From Heterostelium multicystogenum (taxonomy: Eukaryota; Evosea; Eumycetozoa; Acytosteliales; Acytosteliaceae): a stretch of DNA of 64,000 nucleotides. The position numbers were made by a program, and so were the translations under genes. Shown piece by piece: positions 24,465 through 37,100 of the stretch. Where the stretch lies: the NCBI GenBank assembly GCA_003667245.1, contig RCNN01000076.1, forward strand, positions 1 to 64,000, given 5' to 3'. The notes beneath the pieces were generated by a model. It saw nothing but the letters and a program-made list of their open reading frames with translations, had not been told where the DNA came from and did not search any database. Within the stretch, counting starts at the first letter, position 1. Every line of letters starts with the position of its first letter.

Positions 24465-26847
24465 TTAAAATATCTTTGTTAAGAGCATTTTTGCTACACC
24501 ATAGGTACCTTGACTCTCATCAGTAACATTTATGTTACAAACCTTCTGATCTGGGAGTATATAGTTTCCAGCACAACTGAATTTGATATCACTCTGTAGT
24601 TTGGCTGCAAGTAGTTGTGCTCTTTCCCAATTCAATTGTTGATAGGAACTATTAGTTTTATCTGGAATGCTGAGCCATAATCCAACTTGTCCACCAGGTT
24701 TCAAGATACGATATATTTCCATGATTTCCCATTCAGCAAGAGGAGTTCCTTGCATTGTGACATAGTCAACAATTCCATCCTCGAATGGAAGGATAGTGGA
24801 ATTCTCCCATGAGCTAATAAGTACCAAGTTTGGAATTGGTGTTTTGTCATAGTGTGCACTCTGAGTAGTTTTCGTGTTGATATTGAGTGAGTCAATAAAT
24901 CCAGCTTTTATTTTTTGAACAAAAGTGGGACCTTCTCCACCAAGATCAACATGAAGCTTGTAATCGGATGAAATTTTCAATTGTGCTCTTGTTACTTTTA
25001 ATCCATTGGGAATTAGAGGTGGTGGGATAGCACTTTGATTTGAGACAAGAGCTTTCAAAAAAATTATTAAAGATTTGATCTATCTTGTCAGTTGTTTCAC
25101 CATACTTGTTGGCACCTGAGTAACTTGACAATTTATTCGCAGTAGATTCAATATCTGATCGAGTGTTTACAATGGAGCGAGTAGTATCGTATGCAATACC
25201 AACAAGAGCCATGAGACCTAAGATTGAACCAGAAATAGGTGCTGATGTTATAAAAAGAACAGCCGCAAGTCCACCCAATGCAATCGTACCTGCAAAATCA
25301 GTCCATGAAGTGATACTATTTAAATCACTCAATGGATGTCTGCAAAGTGCTTTCTTGTTGAGATCATCATATGGATACATTGGCTTTAATGTCTCCAACA
25401 TTGTTGGGATAACATCTTTCGATGGAAAAGCTTGAAGAGTGAGATGGAATGAACTGATAGTTGGTGCAGTGATTACAGTTGTCCACTTTCCTGGAGTTGG
25501 ATTACTGACAACCATGTATTGGACTGATGTTCCATTCATTTGAACCACCAATGCTGGTGTATTAGTGTTAGAATTGTAGGAATTATTGTTTGGATCCATA
25601 ACAGTTAGGATGCAACCAGTTGGGAATCCGGATGTTATCATATCATAAAGCACTATGATTAAAGTTGGGGATCCAGCTTGAACATTGATACTTTGTGTTC
25701 TTGTGGTTGTTGAGTTTCCACTGGTGGTAGTACTGTTATTCATTACAGATACATATGAGAATGAATTTGGACCATTCTCAATCGACTTTTCATGGAAAAC
25801 CGGAACAAATGTGACTGCACCACTTCCAACTCCATTGTTTCCATTTGATGATTTATCATTGAAGTTGTCATCCATTGGCCAATATCCAACCAAATTAGGT
25901 TCTGCTCCAGTAATCATGTTGAACATAGTATCGAATATTTGATTTTGAGAAATTGCAATATTCCACAAAGTCACATCTTCAATAATTCCAATTAAAGAAG
26001 GTTCATTTGAATAGTAATTGGCTCCAATCAATAATGGATTGGTTGATGTGGCACTTAAATTTGTTCCAGTAACAGTAATATTGAGTTTAGTTCCATCCAA
26101 CCAAATCTCTAAATTGGTAGATCTTCTGATCACAGCAACACCGTGCCAATCACCATCTAAAACTTGAGTAGCCTGTGAATATCCATGATAGGCTGCATAT
26201 CCATTGTCAATTACAAAATTAATAACACCAGAAACTCCAATGAAACATCTAAATCCACCTCTTGATGGTAATCCACCTTCCCATGGTTTGTTTGTTAAGA
26301 TTGTTCCTGGGACTGATGTTTGAACAAGACAAGTTGCAGAGAAATCACCACCAACTCCAAACTGATAAGCACTGATGTTTGGAATGGAAATCTTTCCACC
26401 TGATCCAATATTTGCACCATAATCAGATGGAATCTCATCGTTGGAGAATGCTGAAAATGCAACACCATCTTTGATCCAATTGAAATCTGGTTCAGAATAG
26501 GTGCTGCTGGGTGAGAATGTGAATACAAAAGTGTTATCATTTAAGACACGATGATAACGGTAAACTGGGATGGCGAGCTCATCGTCATCATCTGGGCAAT
26601 TCCAAACAATTCCATCCAATGTCCAACCAGGATATGTTGGATCACTTGAACTTTTGGAATAAGCATAAAAGTAAGAGCTATTATAGTACCTGTAGATAGG
26701 TGATCCCAAGTCAGAATTTGCTACATAGGAGGTAAAGACAGCAGGTCCTTGATTCCAACCATAACCAGATTTATTGGCAACATCAAACTTGTATTTTCCT
26801 GATGCTCCAATATACTGATAAATCTTGTTAAGTAAAGGTGGTGCCAT
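24465..26847 (-). CDS. DUF5648 + LamG + methyltransferase-like multidomain protein, polymorphic-toxin-like architecture
   Basis: One intron-free frame of about 793 residues once the A7 run at 25057-25063 is reduced by one base. Residues about 15-135 contain two DUF5648-type lectin-like repeats (SPIYRYYNSSYFYAYS and IPVYRYHRVLNDNTFVF). Residues about 165-340 form a LamG/concanavalin-like domain (DGDWHGVAVIRR, EDVTLWNIAIS, GYWPMDDNFND). A beta-rich P-domain-like stretch follows at about 385-475, then a Gly/Ala/Leu-rich hydrophobic segment (about 525-560). The last 150 residues are a Rossmann-type, SAM-methyltransferase-like domain (LHVDLGGEG, ILPFEDGIVDYVT, EIYRILKPGGQVGLW). The C-terminal module resembles effector domains at the ends of bacterial RHS or polymorphic toxins. 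No N-terminal signal peptide is evident. Codon use is host-like. Bacterial origin and any toxic role are inference. Confidence 0.7.
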
Positions 26848-27619
26848 ATCTATTGTTTAAATTCCTAAACAATTATTATGATTAATACTAATACACCTTA
26901 ATAGCTTGTAAAGTAACTTACCTAAATATATTTGATTGTATTAGCTTTCTTGATATATTTGTAAAGTTGTAATGATTTAAATCACTAATTGAGGCCTTTT
27001 ATATCCACTTATCTTGAAATCCCTCAAATGAGTCCCTTGAATAAGTTCCTATGTTTCCTGGTACATATCCCTGTAGATATTTCCTAGAACAAGTAATTGT
27101 CATTGATACCAATGCATATTGATCATTCTGCAAAGTCAATCGAATAGATGTAGATTTAAAAGACATTCTTTCAGTCAAAATCGTTTTATCTCTTGAATTT
27201 GCCTATCAAAATCAGACTGCAAACTTGATCTGTTTGAATTCCCTGACATTTTTTCTTTGTAAAAAATCCCTCTCTTCTGTGTTGAGTTCTCAAAAACATG
27301 AAGAATTATGAGATCGACTTGAGATTCAATCATTAATGATAGATCTTTGCTTAATTTAACCAATCAAAATACAGCACTAAAAACACCAATCATTATGTAA
27401 CCTATGATGTGTTGTGAAGTTATTCATCTTTGCAATTAAAATGATTTCAAAAAAACAAAAAAACACAATATATTTGTCAAATATCCATCATTTTGAAGCT
27501 TATCGATTATCATTGTAAATATGTAGTTATAATAATGATATGATTGAAGTTTTTGGTAAGTCTTATAGAGTTGATAAAAAAACAAACTTGCATTGACAAA
27601 AATTTAAAAGTCAAGTTCA
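26848..27619. other. intergenic, promoter side of the toxin-like gene
   Basis: AT-rich. A 62-codon minus-strand frame at 27363-27175 (charged, Ser/Gln-rich) is open from ATG to stop but has no recognisable features. I do not call it. Confidence 0.45.
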
Positions 27620-27626
27620 CCCATAA
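27620..27626 (+). promoter_or_regulatory. DUSE (Dictyostelium upstream sequence element) of the U1 gene
   Basis: CCCATAA on the transcribed orientation, starting 60 bp before the first U1 base. In D. discoideum this element lies about 60 bp upstream of spliceosomal and other small RNA genes. Confidence 0.85.
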
Positions 27627-27679
27627 TTTTGCAAAAAATTAAAGACAATAAGATGGAGTGGTCTATGATAAAACAATTC

Positions 27680-27846
27680 ATACTTACCTGGTGACGATGA
27701 TTTGGTGATCAACTCAGGCCAAATCGTCTCTCTTCGTCCTTCCTCTTGCACACCTGGGAGGTGTTGGGGCGACTATCCGTAAGGCTAGTCGGTTACCTAA
27801 TTTCTGGTAGTGGTGGAGTTTGCGCTCGTCGCATCTCCACTGTACA
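27680..27846 (+). ncRNA. U1 spliceosomal snRNA
   Basis: RNA component of the U1 snRNP, which pairs with 5' splice sites. The gene begins ATACTTACCTGG, the invariant 5' end complementary to the donor consensus. Stem-loop I has the GATCA loop bound by U1-70K in other species (near 27709). A TTGCAC loop typical of the U1A-binding stem-loop II lies near 27743. The Sm-type site AATTTCTGG lies near 27799. A strong 3' stem-loop IV follows (GTGGAG...CTCCAC). Length is about 165 nt, as in most eukaryotes. The exact 3' end is approximate. Confidence 0.95.
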
Positions 27847-28318
27847 CTAATTTAAAATAAAAGATAAAAACAATCAAATACTTAAAGATATATATATCTA
27901 ATAGATATTATCTTTTCAAAGGTTTACTGCAATATTTATTTATTAACCTAATTTTAAAAAGGTTTCTATGCAAGAAGTGAAACTTTCATTTGTATTATCA
28001 TCGTATTATATTATCTACCTTTATTTCTGAGTAATTATAATAAGAATAATATTAATAATGAATCTTATGATTTTATTACCATTTAGAAATTGAGTTGAAT
28101 TGAGTTGTTGAATTGCTCTCAGCATTCGTTCATTCGTTCATTCATTCTGTATCAAGATCATATTCTTGTGAGAGAAAGCTTTCTCTTTATTTCCGTTGGT
28201 TGTTTCATAAAAACATATATTTTTATTAATATTTACTTGTTTGTATGTTTGTTGGTTTGATAGTTAGTTATTGGTATAGCAAGTGAAGCACCCAAAAGAC
28301 AACCAGCAACCATTCAGG
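27847..28318. other. intergenic, USP48 promoter
   Basis: AT-rich, with (CATT)n runs near 28125-28146. No gene is visible. Confidence 0.55.
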
Positions 28319-31300
28319 ATGAGCAAAACAGGTAGTAAAAGAAAGAAAGAGTACTTGCAAAGTATCAATTCAATTGAGAATGATGTTATGCTTTCATTGA
28401 AAGATGGCTCAATTACAGATGATAATATTAATGATCTATTACATATTGCATTCAATTTAAATGCAGAGTGCGACAAAAGTATGTTGAAATACTAGCTACC
28501 TACCTTCCTACTATATGATATTAATTGTTATTATTATTATCATGTGTATTAATGTATTTTTCCCTATATAGGAAGACCAACTAAAAACTGTAGTGATATA
28601 CCTAATTGCTTTCATAACTTGGGTCAATCATATTTGAATCTAGATGAAAAGGAAGATGAGGACTATGTTTTGGAATCTATTTTAAAGCTGAATCAAACAG
28701 ATATTGTTAGAGGTACAGTTAGAGACTGTAGTACAACACCTGCTGGCTTCCGTAATCTTGGCGCCACATGCTATATGAACAGTGTCTTACAGGTCTTGTA
28801 CATGAATACTCAATTTAGACATAGTCTACTCTCAATAGACGACCATCTATTCGATAACATCAAGAGCATCAACAAAAACTCCAATCAAAACAACAACAAT
28901 GGCAGCAACAGTAGTAATAATGATAGTAGAGATAAAGAAAAATATATCGATAGAATTATTGACAAAGAAGATATTAAGAAGAATGACAATAACAATGACA
29001 AAGTACTCAGACTTCATTATGACGAAGATGATGAAACAGCATGTAATGGACTATTGGTTCATAGAAGCAGTCCAGTAGATGAAAATGAATGCTGCAATAC
29101 AAAGAACAATGGCGGTTCCCTGAAAGATATCGAAATGACAGATGCACGTGAATCAACAGATTCAGAGAATTTGAAAGAAAATTTGGAGGAAGACAGTAAC
29201 AATACCAATAACAGTAGTATAGAACTCAACAAGAGTATAGAAATAATTGAACCAAAGGCACCAAATGATACAGCACACTCCTTCATGTTTCAATTGATTC
29301 TCCTTTTCTATAGTCTATTGTATTCATCCAAGAAGACACTGGATCCAACACCTCTTGTCAACTGTTTACAAATTCCAAGCGACTTGCAACAAGATCCTCA
29401 AGAGTATGCTACCTAATGTGGCCCCGTATATTATTTCCATCGTAATTAACTCATTTAACAATAGGTTCTTCAATTTGTTCATTGGACTACTACAGAATAG
29501 AATTGGAAATCATATCATCGACCAGCTGTACCAAGGAACCTACTACTATGTAACAAAATGTTTAGCTTGCAGTAATCTATCGAGAGTATCCAGTGTATTC
29601 TATGATATTTCAGTCAAAACAGAGGTATATACAGTTGTTTTAATTCCGTGTACGACCATATAGCTAACGATTTATTAATTACTTTAGAAAATGAAATCGA
29701 TCATTGACTCACTTAATGACTATATATCAAAGGAGAAGCTCACTTTCACTTGTAAATATTGTAATAAGCAGTCCGAACACGAAAGATCAATCCAATTCTC
29801 AGCGGATTCATTGCCCCAGAATTTCAACTTGCATTTGATTCGATATGTATTCGATAAAGAAACATTCACTAGAAAGAAGTTGCATGATTCCCTATCAATC
29901 CCTTTGGAGATAGATTTATCAACATTCATATCAGAGGATACAGGGAATACTAATGGTATTGAAAAACACGAGGATGCAGTAATGGATGTGACATGCATAA
30001 AAGAAACAGTGGAGTATTCCAACAGCAATAAAAACAAGGCTAAGGCGACAAGAAAGCCAAAGAACACCAAATCAAGACAGATTGTTGCGAATAAAGCCGA
30101 AAGCGATATTGATAATGAAACTACAGAGGAAGAGAATGATAATATTGTATCAATTGATGATACCAAAAACCAAGAAACTACCAAGACCAAGGAGAAAAAC
30201 AATGACACTCAGTATGAGTTGACAGCAATTTTAATGCACAAAGGAATGGGTGTATCGAGTGGACATTATATAGCTCACATAAAGAATGACATGTAAATAT
30301 TTAACTTTATATTTATAGATAAAGAATATATATTAACCAAATTCTATTAATACATCATGATAGCACTGGAGAATGGTGGGAATTCGATGATGAAAATGTT
30401 AGAGAGTTGTCCGAGGAGCAAATTGGAAAAAATCAGCTTGGAGAAAAGAGAAAACCAAAAGAAATCAAGGAAGGGTAATATTTATTAAAAGATAACAAAT
30501 ATAATTGTACTAACTGTATATGTTCTATTCAAAAGAATAATATCTTCTCAATCAGCATATATGATTATATATTCCAAGAAAAATAGAAAAGTATATGCAA
30601 ACCCACCAAAAGTTCAATAACCAGTCAATTGTTCAAGAGTTTAAGAATCAAGAGGATCTATTTAAAACAAAAGCAGAGACCTTTAAACAAACATTAAATC
30701 ACTCTGTAAAAGTGTGGAGGGAACGTAAGAAACTGTGTACTACTGAATTGGAAACTATCCAGGTTGGTGAAAATGTATGTTTAGATTTGTAATTATTGGC
30801 ATGGAAATAGATTTGCTAATATATTTACTATGGGATTAGGATAAAGAGTATTTTTGGATTTCATCCGATTGGCTACAGAATTATCTGCTTGGTATTGAAA
30901 ATGGACCGATTGATAACTCGCTGCTTTTATGTGAACATCTATTGTTGGATCCAAAGAAACTACCACTTATGAAACGAGTTAGTTCTAAATTTTGGAATAG
31001 TGTTTATAGCACTCAAAGAGGCTCTCCTGTGTTGAATCAAGATAGCTACTGTAAAACTTGTCTATTCAGTCTATTTAGTACTACCAAAGACCAAACGAGT
31101 GAAACTAATTTAAAAGAGTCTATTATTGCCAAAGAAAAGTCCGTGAAAAAATCGTACAAGTGGATATTATATATCTTCTCAATGGTACAAAGGTAAATAT
31201 CAACTCAGTGGAGATTTCTTTTTACTGTAAACTAACTCTAAAAATAGAATGGTCTAAGAAAACCTGTGATTTGAAAACCTTAAAAGAAAAAGGAGCAACA

Positions 31301-32427
31301 CACGATATTGAATGTGAACATGGTACTCTCTCTATTTATGAACAAGATAGAAAGATCATTTCTAAGGAGACATGGGACTATATAGTACCTCTAAATCCAC
31401 CAACCACCATTGAAATGGCAACCGATGTTGAGCCATGTCAGAAGTGCCAGGATGAATATGATGAAAAGAACAAGATCTCAAGTGCCATCAAGAGGGAAAA
31501 AGTTAAATTGTAAGATTTTATTATTCTTAGCTATTGATTTAATATTTTAACAATTATCATCAATATACAGGAAGGAGTTTTATAATCTATTAAAGAATTT
31601 AAAATATAAATCAAAGTTTGAAAATGGACAGTGGTATATAATTTCTAAGGACTGGGCAGACAGTTGGTTTAGATATATCAACGAAGAAGAAAAGTCGGAG
31701 CGACCTTCAAAAATTAACAATCAGCTCTTGAAATGTGAACATAATTCATTGATTTATGATATGTCTGACCTAACCAAATTACGAATAGACCTGGAACTAC
31801 AATCGCATCCACAACAACCTCTGAAATCAATTATTCCTTTTATAGTTGTTCAATCTTCGATTTGGGATCTTCTAGTTGGAGTGTATGATGTTGAGAGCGA
31901 ATCTATCATTAAACTGAACAATGGAGCGCTTAGTATCCCTCATTGCATACAATGCCATGACTCCAATCATAAGCAATTCCTTGAGAATCAATATAATTAT
32001 GAAAAGGAAACTATCTATGTACATCAAATCAAGGAAGGGCAAGATGAAAAAGATGAAAAGCTCTATATCTTTCCATCTAAAGTTAGAAGATGTAAGTTAT
32101 AAACTTTTTGTACTATAGTTGATAAATGACTAACGGTTTCTATAAAAATATTCAGTGTACAAAAGAAGTGAAGTCTCGCCAGTCGATAGTACATATACTA
32201 TTGAACAATTGAAACTTTTAATTTGTTCAATTACACTTGTCCCTACATATCAACAAAAGCTCTATATTAACGATGGTACCCTCCTAAATAGGGATTCAAA
32301 TACACTTGGATTTTATAAGATTATACCAAATCAAGTGATAGTCATGAAAGAAACAAAAGAATTGGATGGATTCTTTATGGAGAATGAATCGGAGTCTGGT
32401 TTTAAAGGTACCATTCTACTTGATTAA
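28319..32427 (+). CDS. ubiquitin carboxyl-terminal hydrolase 48 (USP48) homologue
   Basis: Cysteine deubiquitinase with the USP48 architecture. Exons: 28319-28478, 28572-29403, 29465-29624, 29688-30292, 30364-30474, 30536-30774, 30840-31509, 31571-32091 and 32156-32427. ATG 28319 is the first ATG in frame. The catalytic Cys box is GFRNLGATCYMNSVLQVLY (exon 2) and the His box is GMGVSSGHYIAHI (exon 4) followed by EWWEFDDENV (exon 5). A zinc-ribbon CKYC/CLAC pair and an Asn/Asp-rich insert lie inside the catalytic domain. DUSP-like domains follow (KEYFWISSDWLQNYLLG; GQWYIISKDWADSWFRYI), then a ubiquitin-like domain. The C-terminal FMENESESGFKGTILLD is typical of USP48. Frames break in the A4 run at 30608-30611 and near 31165. 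Nuclear location is inferred from the family. Confidence 0.88.
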
Positions 32428-32529
32428 TAATTTAATTTGGACCGACCTAAATGTATATAAAAAATAAATAATCTTCCTAGAAATTTATTTGTGAAAGTGA
32501 TTTGGGGTTTTTAACCATCTTGTAGTTCA

Positions 32530-33491
32530 TTATCTATAGTAATTATTATGTCTATTGGAGTCTTTAAGTAAAACAGTTCTCTCATGAATCTGTTTATAAT
32601 GGAAATCCAAAGACATTTCAAATTGACCAAACTCGTGGATATAGGACATAAAATAAACAAAAAGTGTTGCTGCTGAAAGAATTTCAAACAAAGCTGCAAT
32701 ATTATCAAACCAATCTCCATCTATAAACTGGCAAATGGCATCTAAATTCATTGGATAAAATATCAGTTAGTATTAATTCATTTAGGTATCTCCAAGAACT
32801 CCAATATTTACATGGTAATATAAAAACTAAACAAAGTCCTGAAATAAATATTCTTAATTTAATAATCTTCCTATTAAATGAGCTTATATTGTAATCCAAA
32901 ATTGTTTGTAGTATGATATACAGCAATCCACCAAAAAAGAAAAGTACTAGAATCAATGACAAACAGGTATTAATAATCTTTGACCAAAATGCTTGGTTAC
33001 ATTTGAGTAGGTGTATACATACAAGCAAATATGACATGGGGAATTGGTAAATTTGTATATTGGAATGAAGCTACTCCGGTAAGTGAGAATGCGCTGATGG
33101 CACCTGTAATGGATGTGATATTATTGAAACTATTCTTTCTTGTGTCAGTCCAGAATGTGTCGAAGCTTGATGTAAAAGGTGAATTGCTAATCATGAATTT
33201 GGTAATAGATTGTTTAATAAATATGATGAATACCATAACCCACGACGTAACTGACAGACCCAGTGTTCCAATACAGCTAAATAGGTGGTTGAATAGAGAA
33301 TGAATATCCATTGCTTTTTCATAAGATATCGTGTTTGACAAGCATACCTTTCTGGTGAATTATTAAGAGTTTTCGGAAATATATGGAATAGTCTGTGTTT
33401 GATGTCCTAGTCTATTGTTCAGAATATAGGTGGTAATCAAGGTTGCAAGTGGAACTACACTTATAATAATAAGTGGGTGTTTTAATTCCAT
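32530..33491 (-). CDS. DRAM/TMEM150 (Frag1/Sfk1) family membrane protein
   Basis: Multi-span membrane protein of the Frag1/DRAM/Sfk1 family, whose members act at lysosomes, Golgi or plasma membrane. The start ATG 33491 is followed by a span, then the family loop TIPYISENS...NSPERY. Hydrophobic spans follow, including LGLSVTSWVMVFIIFI and LSLILVLFFFGGLLYIIL. The conserved last span is LFEILSAATLFVYFMSYIHE with FGQF. A 70-nt intron lies at 32811-32742. Frame breaks near 33362, 33346 and 33025 are each resolved by one base. The final 30 residues are cytosolic and charged. Whether it is a DRAM or a TMEM150/Sfk1 type is not decidable here. Confidence 0.65.
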
Positions 33492-34165
33492 ATCGGATTA
33501 TTATTTATTTATTGAATTCTATAAAGATAGAATATAAAGTGATTCTAGAAGTTGAGTCGTAGAAAGATCAGTATTGTTGGATAATGAACTATTTAATAAT
33601 AGAGAGAATATTGATAACTGGTGAAAAAAAAAAGATCATTAAATTCCTATGTATATATGTTTAATTTGGAATATAATGCAGCTAAATTGAATGTTTTATT
33701 GGTATTATTAATTGTTTTGATTAAATGATGAACTATTATCTGTTAGTATTAGCTGAACTTGATAATGTTGTATAGAAATGTGGGTCGATGGATAGGAATG
33801 ATGATGGTGATGGTGATGATGATGAATGTTGGTGAAGTTGATGCAGATTGATTGATTGATGGATGGATGTGTGTGTGTGTGAAATAATGTGTAAATGTAT
33901 AAAATTTATTCTACAGTTATAATAATAGTTGTAAACAACACACACTTCACTTCATAATCTAATTGAATAAGTGTTTGGATAATGGTATACCAACTTTGGT
34001 TGTGGGTTGGGTTTAATTCATTCATGTTTGTTTGTTTCTTTTTTTTTTTTTGATTTATTTTTATTTTGAATCAAAAACTCTATTTTTGGGTAACAGTGAT
34101 TTCGTACAGATTCTTTTATTTTTGGTGTCCAAAAGGTTTTAACACACCTTTTTCAAGATCAAACT
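33492..34165. other. intergenic, upstream of the DRAM-like gene
   Basis: Contains GT- and GATG-rich simple repeats (about 33790-33880). A 69-codon frame (33945-33736) is made of these repeats and is not a gene. The 3' flank of UBA1 is at the right edge. Confidence 0.6.
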
Positions 34166-37100
34166 CTAGAGAAAAAATCTGACGGGAGGTCCTTTGGTAT
34201 CCTCACCACTATCCGAAAACAAAACGAAAAGGTCAATGTATTGTTTTGTATCTGTATCTTCTAATAGCTGCTTCAATCTATAGATAGAAAGATAGATAGA
34301 TATATGAAGTGATGGAGTGAGTATATGATTAAGTCTGGTTTGAATTTAAATCAAGATGACACTTACTGCATTGATAGTCTCTTTCTGTGGAATGGTAAAG
34401 CAGCCATAAATACCATGGATGTATTCTGATAAATACCTGAGACCTTCAATCCATATTTGTCATTGAAACTAGATAGATTATAGGAGTAGTAATCATTGTT
34501 AGATCAAGTTTGTATCATCGAATATTACTGTGGAGCAAACAAAACTTACTATTGAATAAATTCTTCAACGGTTATCTCTGGTACTTTGATTTCCCATTTA
34601 TCCCAGAGGGTTACGGAGCAGGTGTTGGTAATTCTTATTTTTGGTGCAACACCTGGTTCGCAGACTGAGAAGTAAGGGAGCGCCAAGTTGAGGAAACAAT
34701 TGTTGTAGACTTCCAATGGTTGAAGTTTGGAGACAACTTTGATTAGCTCTAATGCGACCAATCCTGATACGACACTGGTGGTAGTGGCGATGGCAGGAAT
34801 GATCTTACCAGCAATCAACTTTACCTTGTATCGGTCGGATTCCTCAATCTTATATACACGTGCACGCATATTAGCACACGCAGTTATAAAGTCGATATGA
34901 TGATTGGCATCGTTGTCTTTTTCAAAATCCTGTGCGTTCAGCGGTGCAAGGCTGTGTTCCGCTTTCATTTTGATGAGCTGTTGTTCGAGAGTCTTTGTCA
35001 GCTCAATAAACTGGTCGTACGAGAATGTCTCTACTGGAGCAGCAGCCTTTTCATCAGAGATGATAACCTTGTTCTTTGATTTGAATTCCGGTACTACTAT
35101 TTGGTCACAATATGAATAAGCATGTTGTCGGCAATCCTTTGGCAAAGAAATATTGAAATATTTGCCCATAAAGTTGCAGTTTCCACTAAGAAATCCAAAT
35201 GAGAAGCATCATCCTTATTGAAATTGATCAGGGTGGGTGGTCTTTTTGGTAGTGTCCAAAATGGAACTCCTTCTTTTGATTTCATATCCAAAGGATAGGC
35301 CTTAAGCAACTGCAATACATTATGGTTATAAAGCTTTTCAAACTTGATCCTGGCATATTTGACACAGTCCTCAAAGGATTGGGGATATTGTGACATCAAC
35401 TTTGATAATGATTTACAAATAGCAATCTTATTATTTACTTGTGAATTTAATAGTTTCTAAAAGTAGTCGGGCGATCGTTAGTATGTTACGTTGTACAACT
35501 GCCTCTGTATCACACATATAGTTACATTAATATAATCTGGTTCATGGATGAATTTGTCGAGTTCAGATGGGTTGATGCAGAAGAGCTTTTCAAATTTGTC
35601 TCTTGACCACTGGATACAATGATCGATGGTCGATGGGAAAGATTTCAATGTACAGAATGGAGTTTGTTTTTCATTTGGATCCTTGGTGGAGGAGTATGAT
35701 TCGGTCAGGTCTGGAATGATGACTTGAGTGTGTCCTTTGGTACCAAGTGTACCTGATTCTAAAAGTGGCTTGCGGTTTGCCACGCATTTTGTGTCGACGT
35801 AGATACGTGCCTCAACGTTATCGAGTGCACTTACAATGATATCTTGCTTCTCATAGAATTGACTGGTATATATATGCTCAGAGTTGGCATCAAGTTTATC
35901 TTGACGATGATCAACTCTCAGCGATGGATTCATGACTTTTGCAGCTAGGGCTGCAGTCTTTGATTTTGGACTGTTGATATCATGGTTTCTAAAGAGGAAT
36001 TGACGATTCAGGTTTGACTTTTTCAATGAGATCGTTATCGGTGATTGTCACCATTCCATCGTCTCCACATGCAACACCCAAGAGAGCGTAGTTCTTGAGC
36101 ATCTCACAGCCAATGGCACCTGATCCAATCATAAATAGTTTGGTGTTCTCAAGTGTCTTGCATTTCGATAAACCAAGTGCCAAAAGCTGCGATTGAGAAC
36201 GTTTTGATTTGAGTTCTCCGGTTTGCACAAAGTCCACTCCTACTTGCTGCTCATTGATAGATTCCTCGTCCTTATTATACAATTCAAAAGCATCAATATA
36301 CAACCACTGCTTGAGTGGCGAGAATTTACCTGTCATTGACTTTAGACATTCTTGTGCTGTAAAACCACCAATAATTGAAACCAAAGGGCAGATACTACCG
36401 CGCGATGTCATTGCCGCCATCTTGATAATGTTAAAATCTACCTCGGTAACAGTCGAGAGCTTGTTATTAATTTGACATGCGAGGTCATACATGGACTTGG
36501 CGTCGTTTTGATCCCAGGATTTTGGCAAACAACCAAACTTTTCTTTAAACTGAGAGAGTGCCAGTCTTGCTAAATGTCTTTGTCCATTGTCTTTCAATAG
36601 GTTGAAATCTAAATATTCCGGTGATCCAATCGAGTCACTCAATGATTTCTATTATGTTGTTAGTCATCAAAGTCTAATGTAGCCCACAGATTGTGTAACA
36701 TACGAAATTAAAGGTCACAGGTTGCTTGACGTCAGAGATGATACCTCCACGTGTGTATTGAGAGTAGCTGGTAGTGTCGCACTCGATGGCGAAAGAATAG
36801 GGTTGATCACATCGACTTTGTAGGTTTGGTCGTTCAACTCTACCATTCCTTGAATCTCGCGGAATTTAACGAGATCACCCGACTCAAGGCCATGCATTTG
36901 CCCTTCCATGCAGGTGACAATTGCTGGAGATGCATTGGAAATCGATGAGATGAATGTTTCTTTCAAGTCCTCTCCATTCTTATCGTAGACTGTGAATTGT
37001 GCGCCGAAATCGGCGAATACCCAACCGAGCAAACCTGAGGTGTCAGCTGAGAGGAATGCAATGTCATGTTCACGACAGAACTGGTTGATCTGAATCTGCA

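Noticed and set aside
25057..25063. Programmed ribosomal frameshifting at homopolymer runs
   Set aside because: Slips occur in both directions, in unrelated genes, with no shared slippery site or downstream structure; sequencing error is simpler.
29720..30208. 162-codon minus-strand ORF inside USP48
   Set aside because: The plus strand encodes the USP catalytic domain; the reverse frame is a hydrophobic shadow.
33736..33945. 69-codon minus-strand ORF
   Set aside because: Made of CAT/CAC simple repeats (His/Ser/Ile) with no conserved features.
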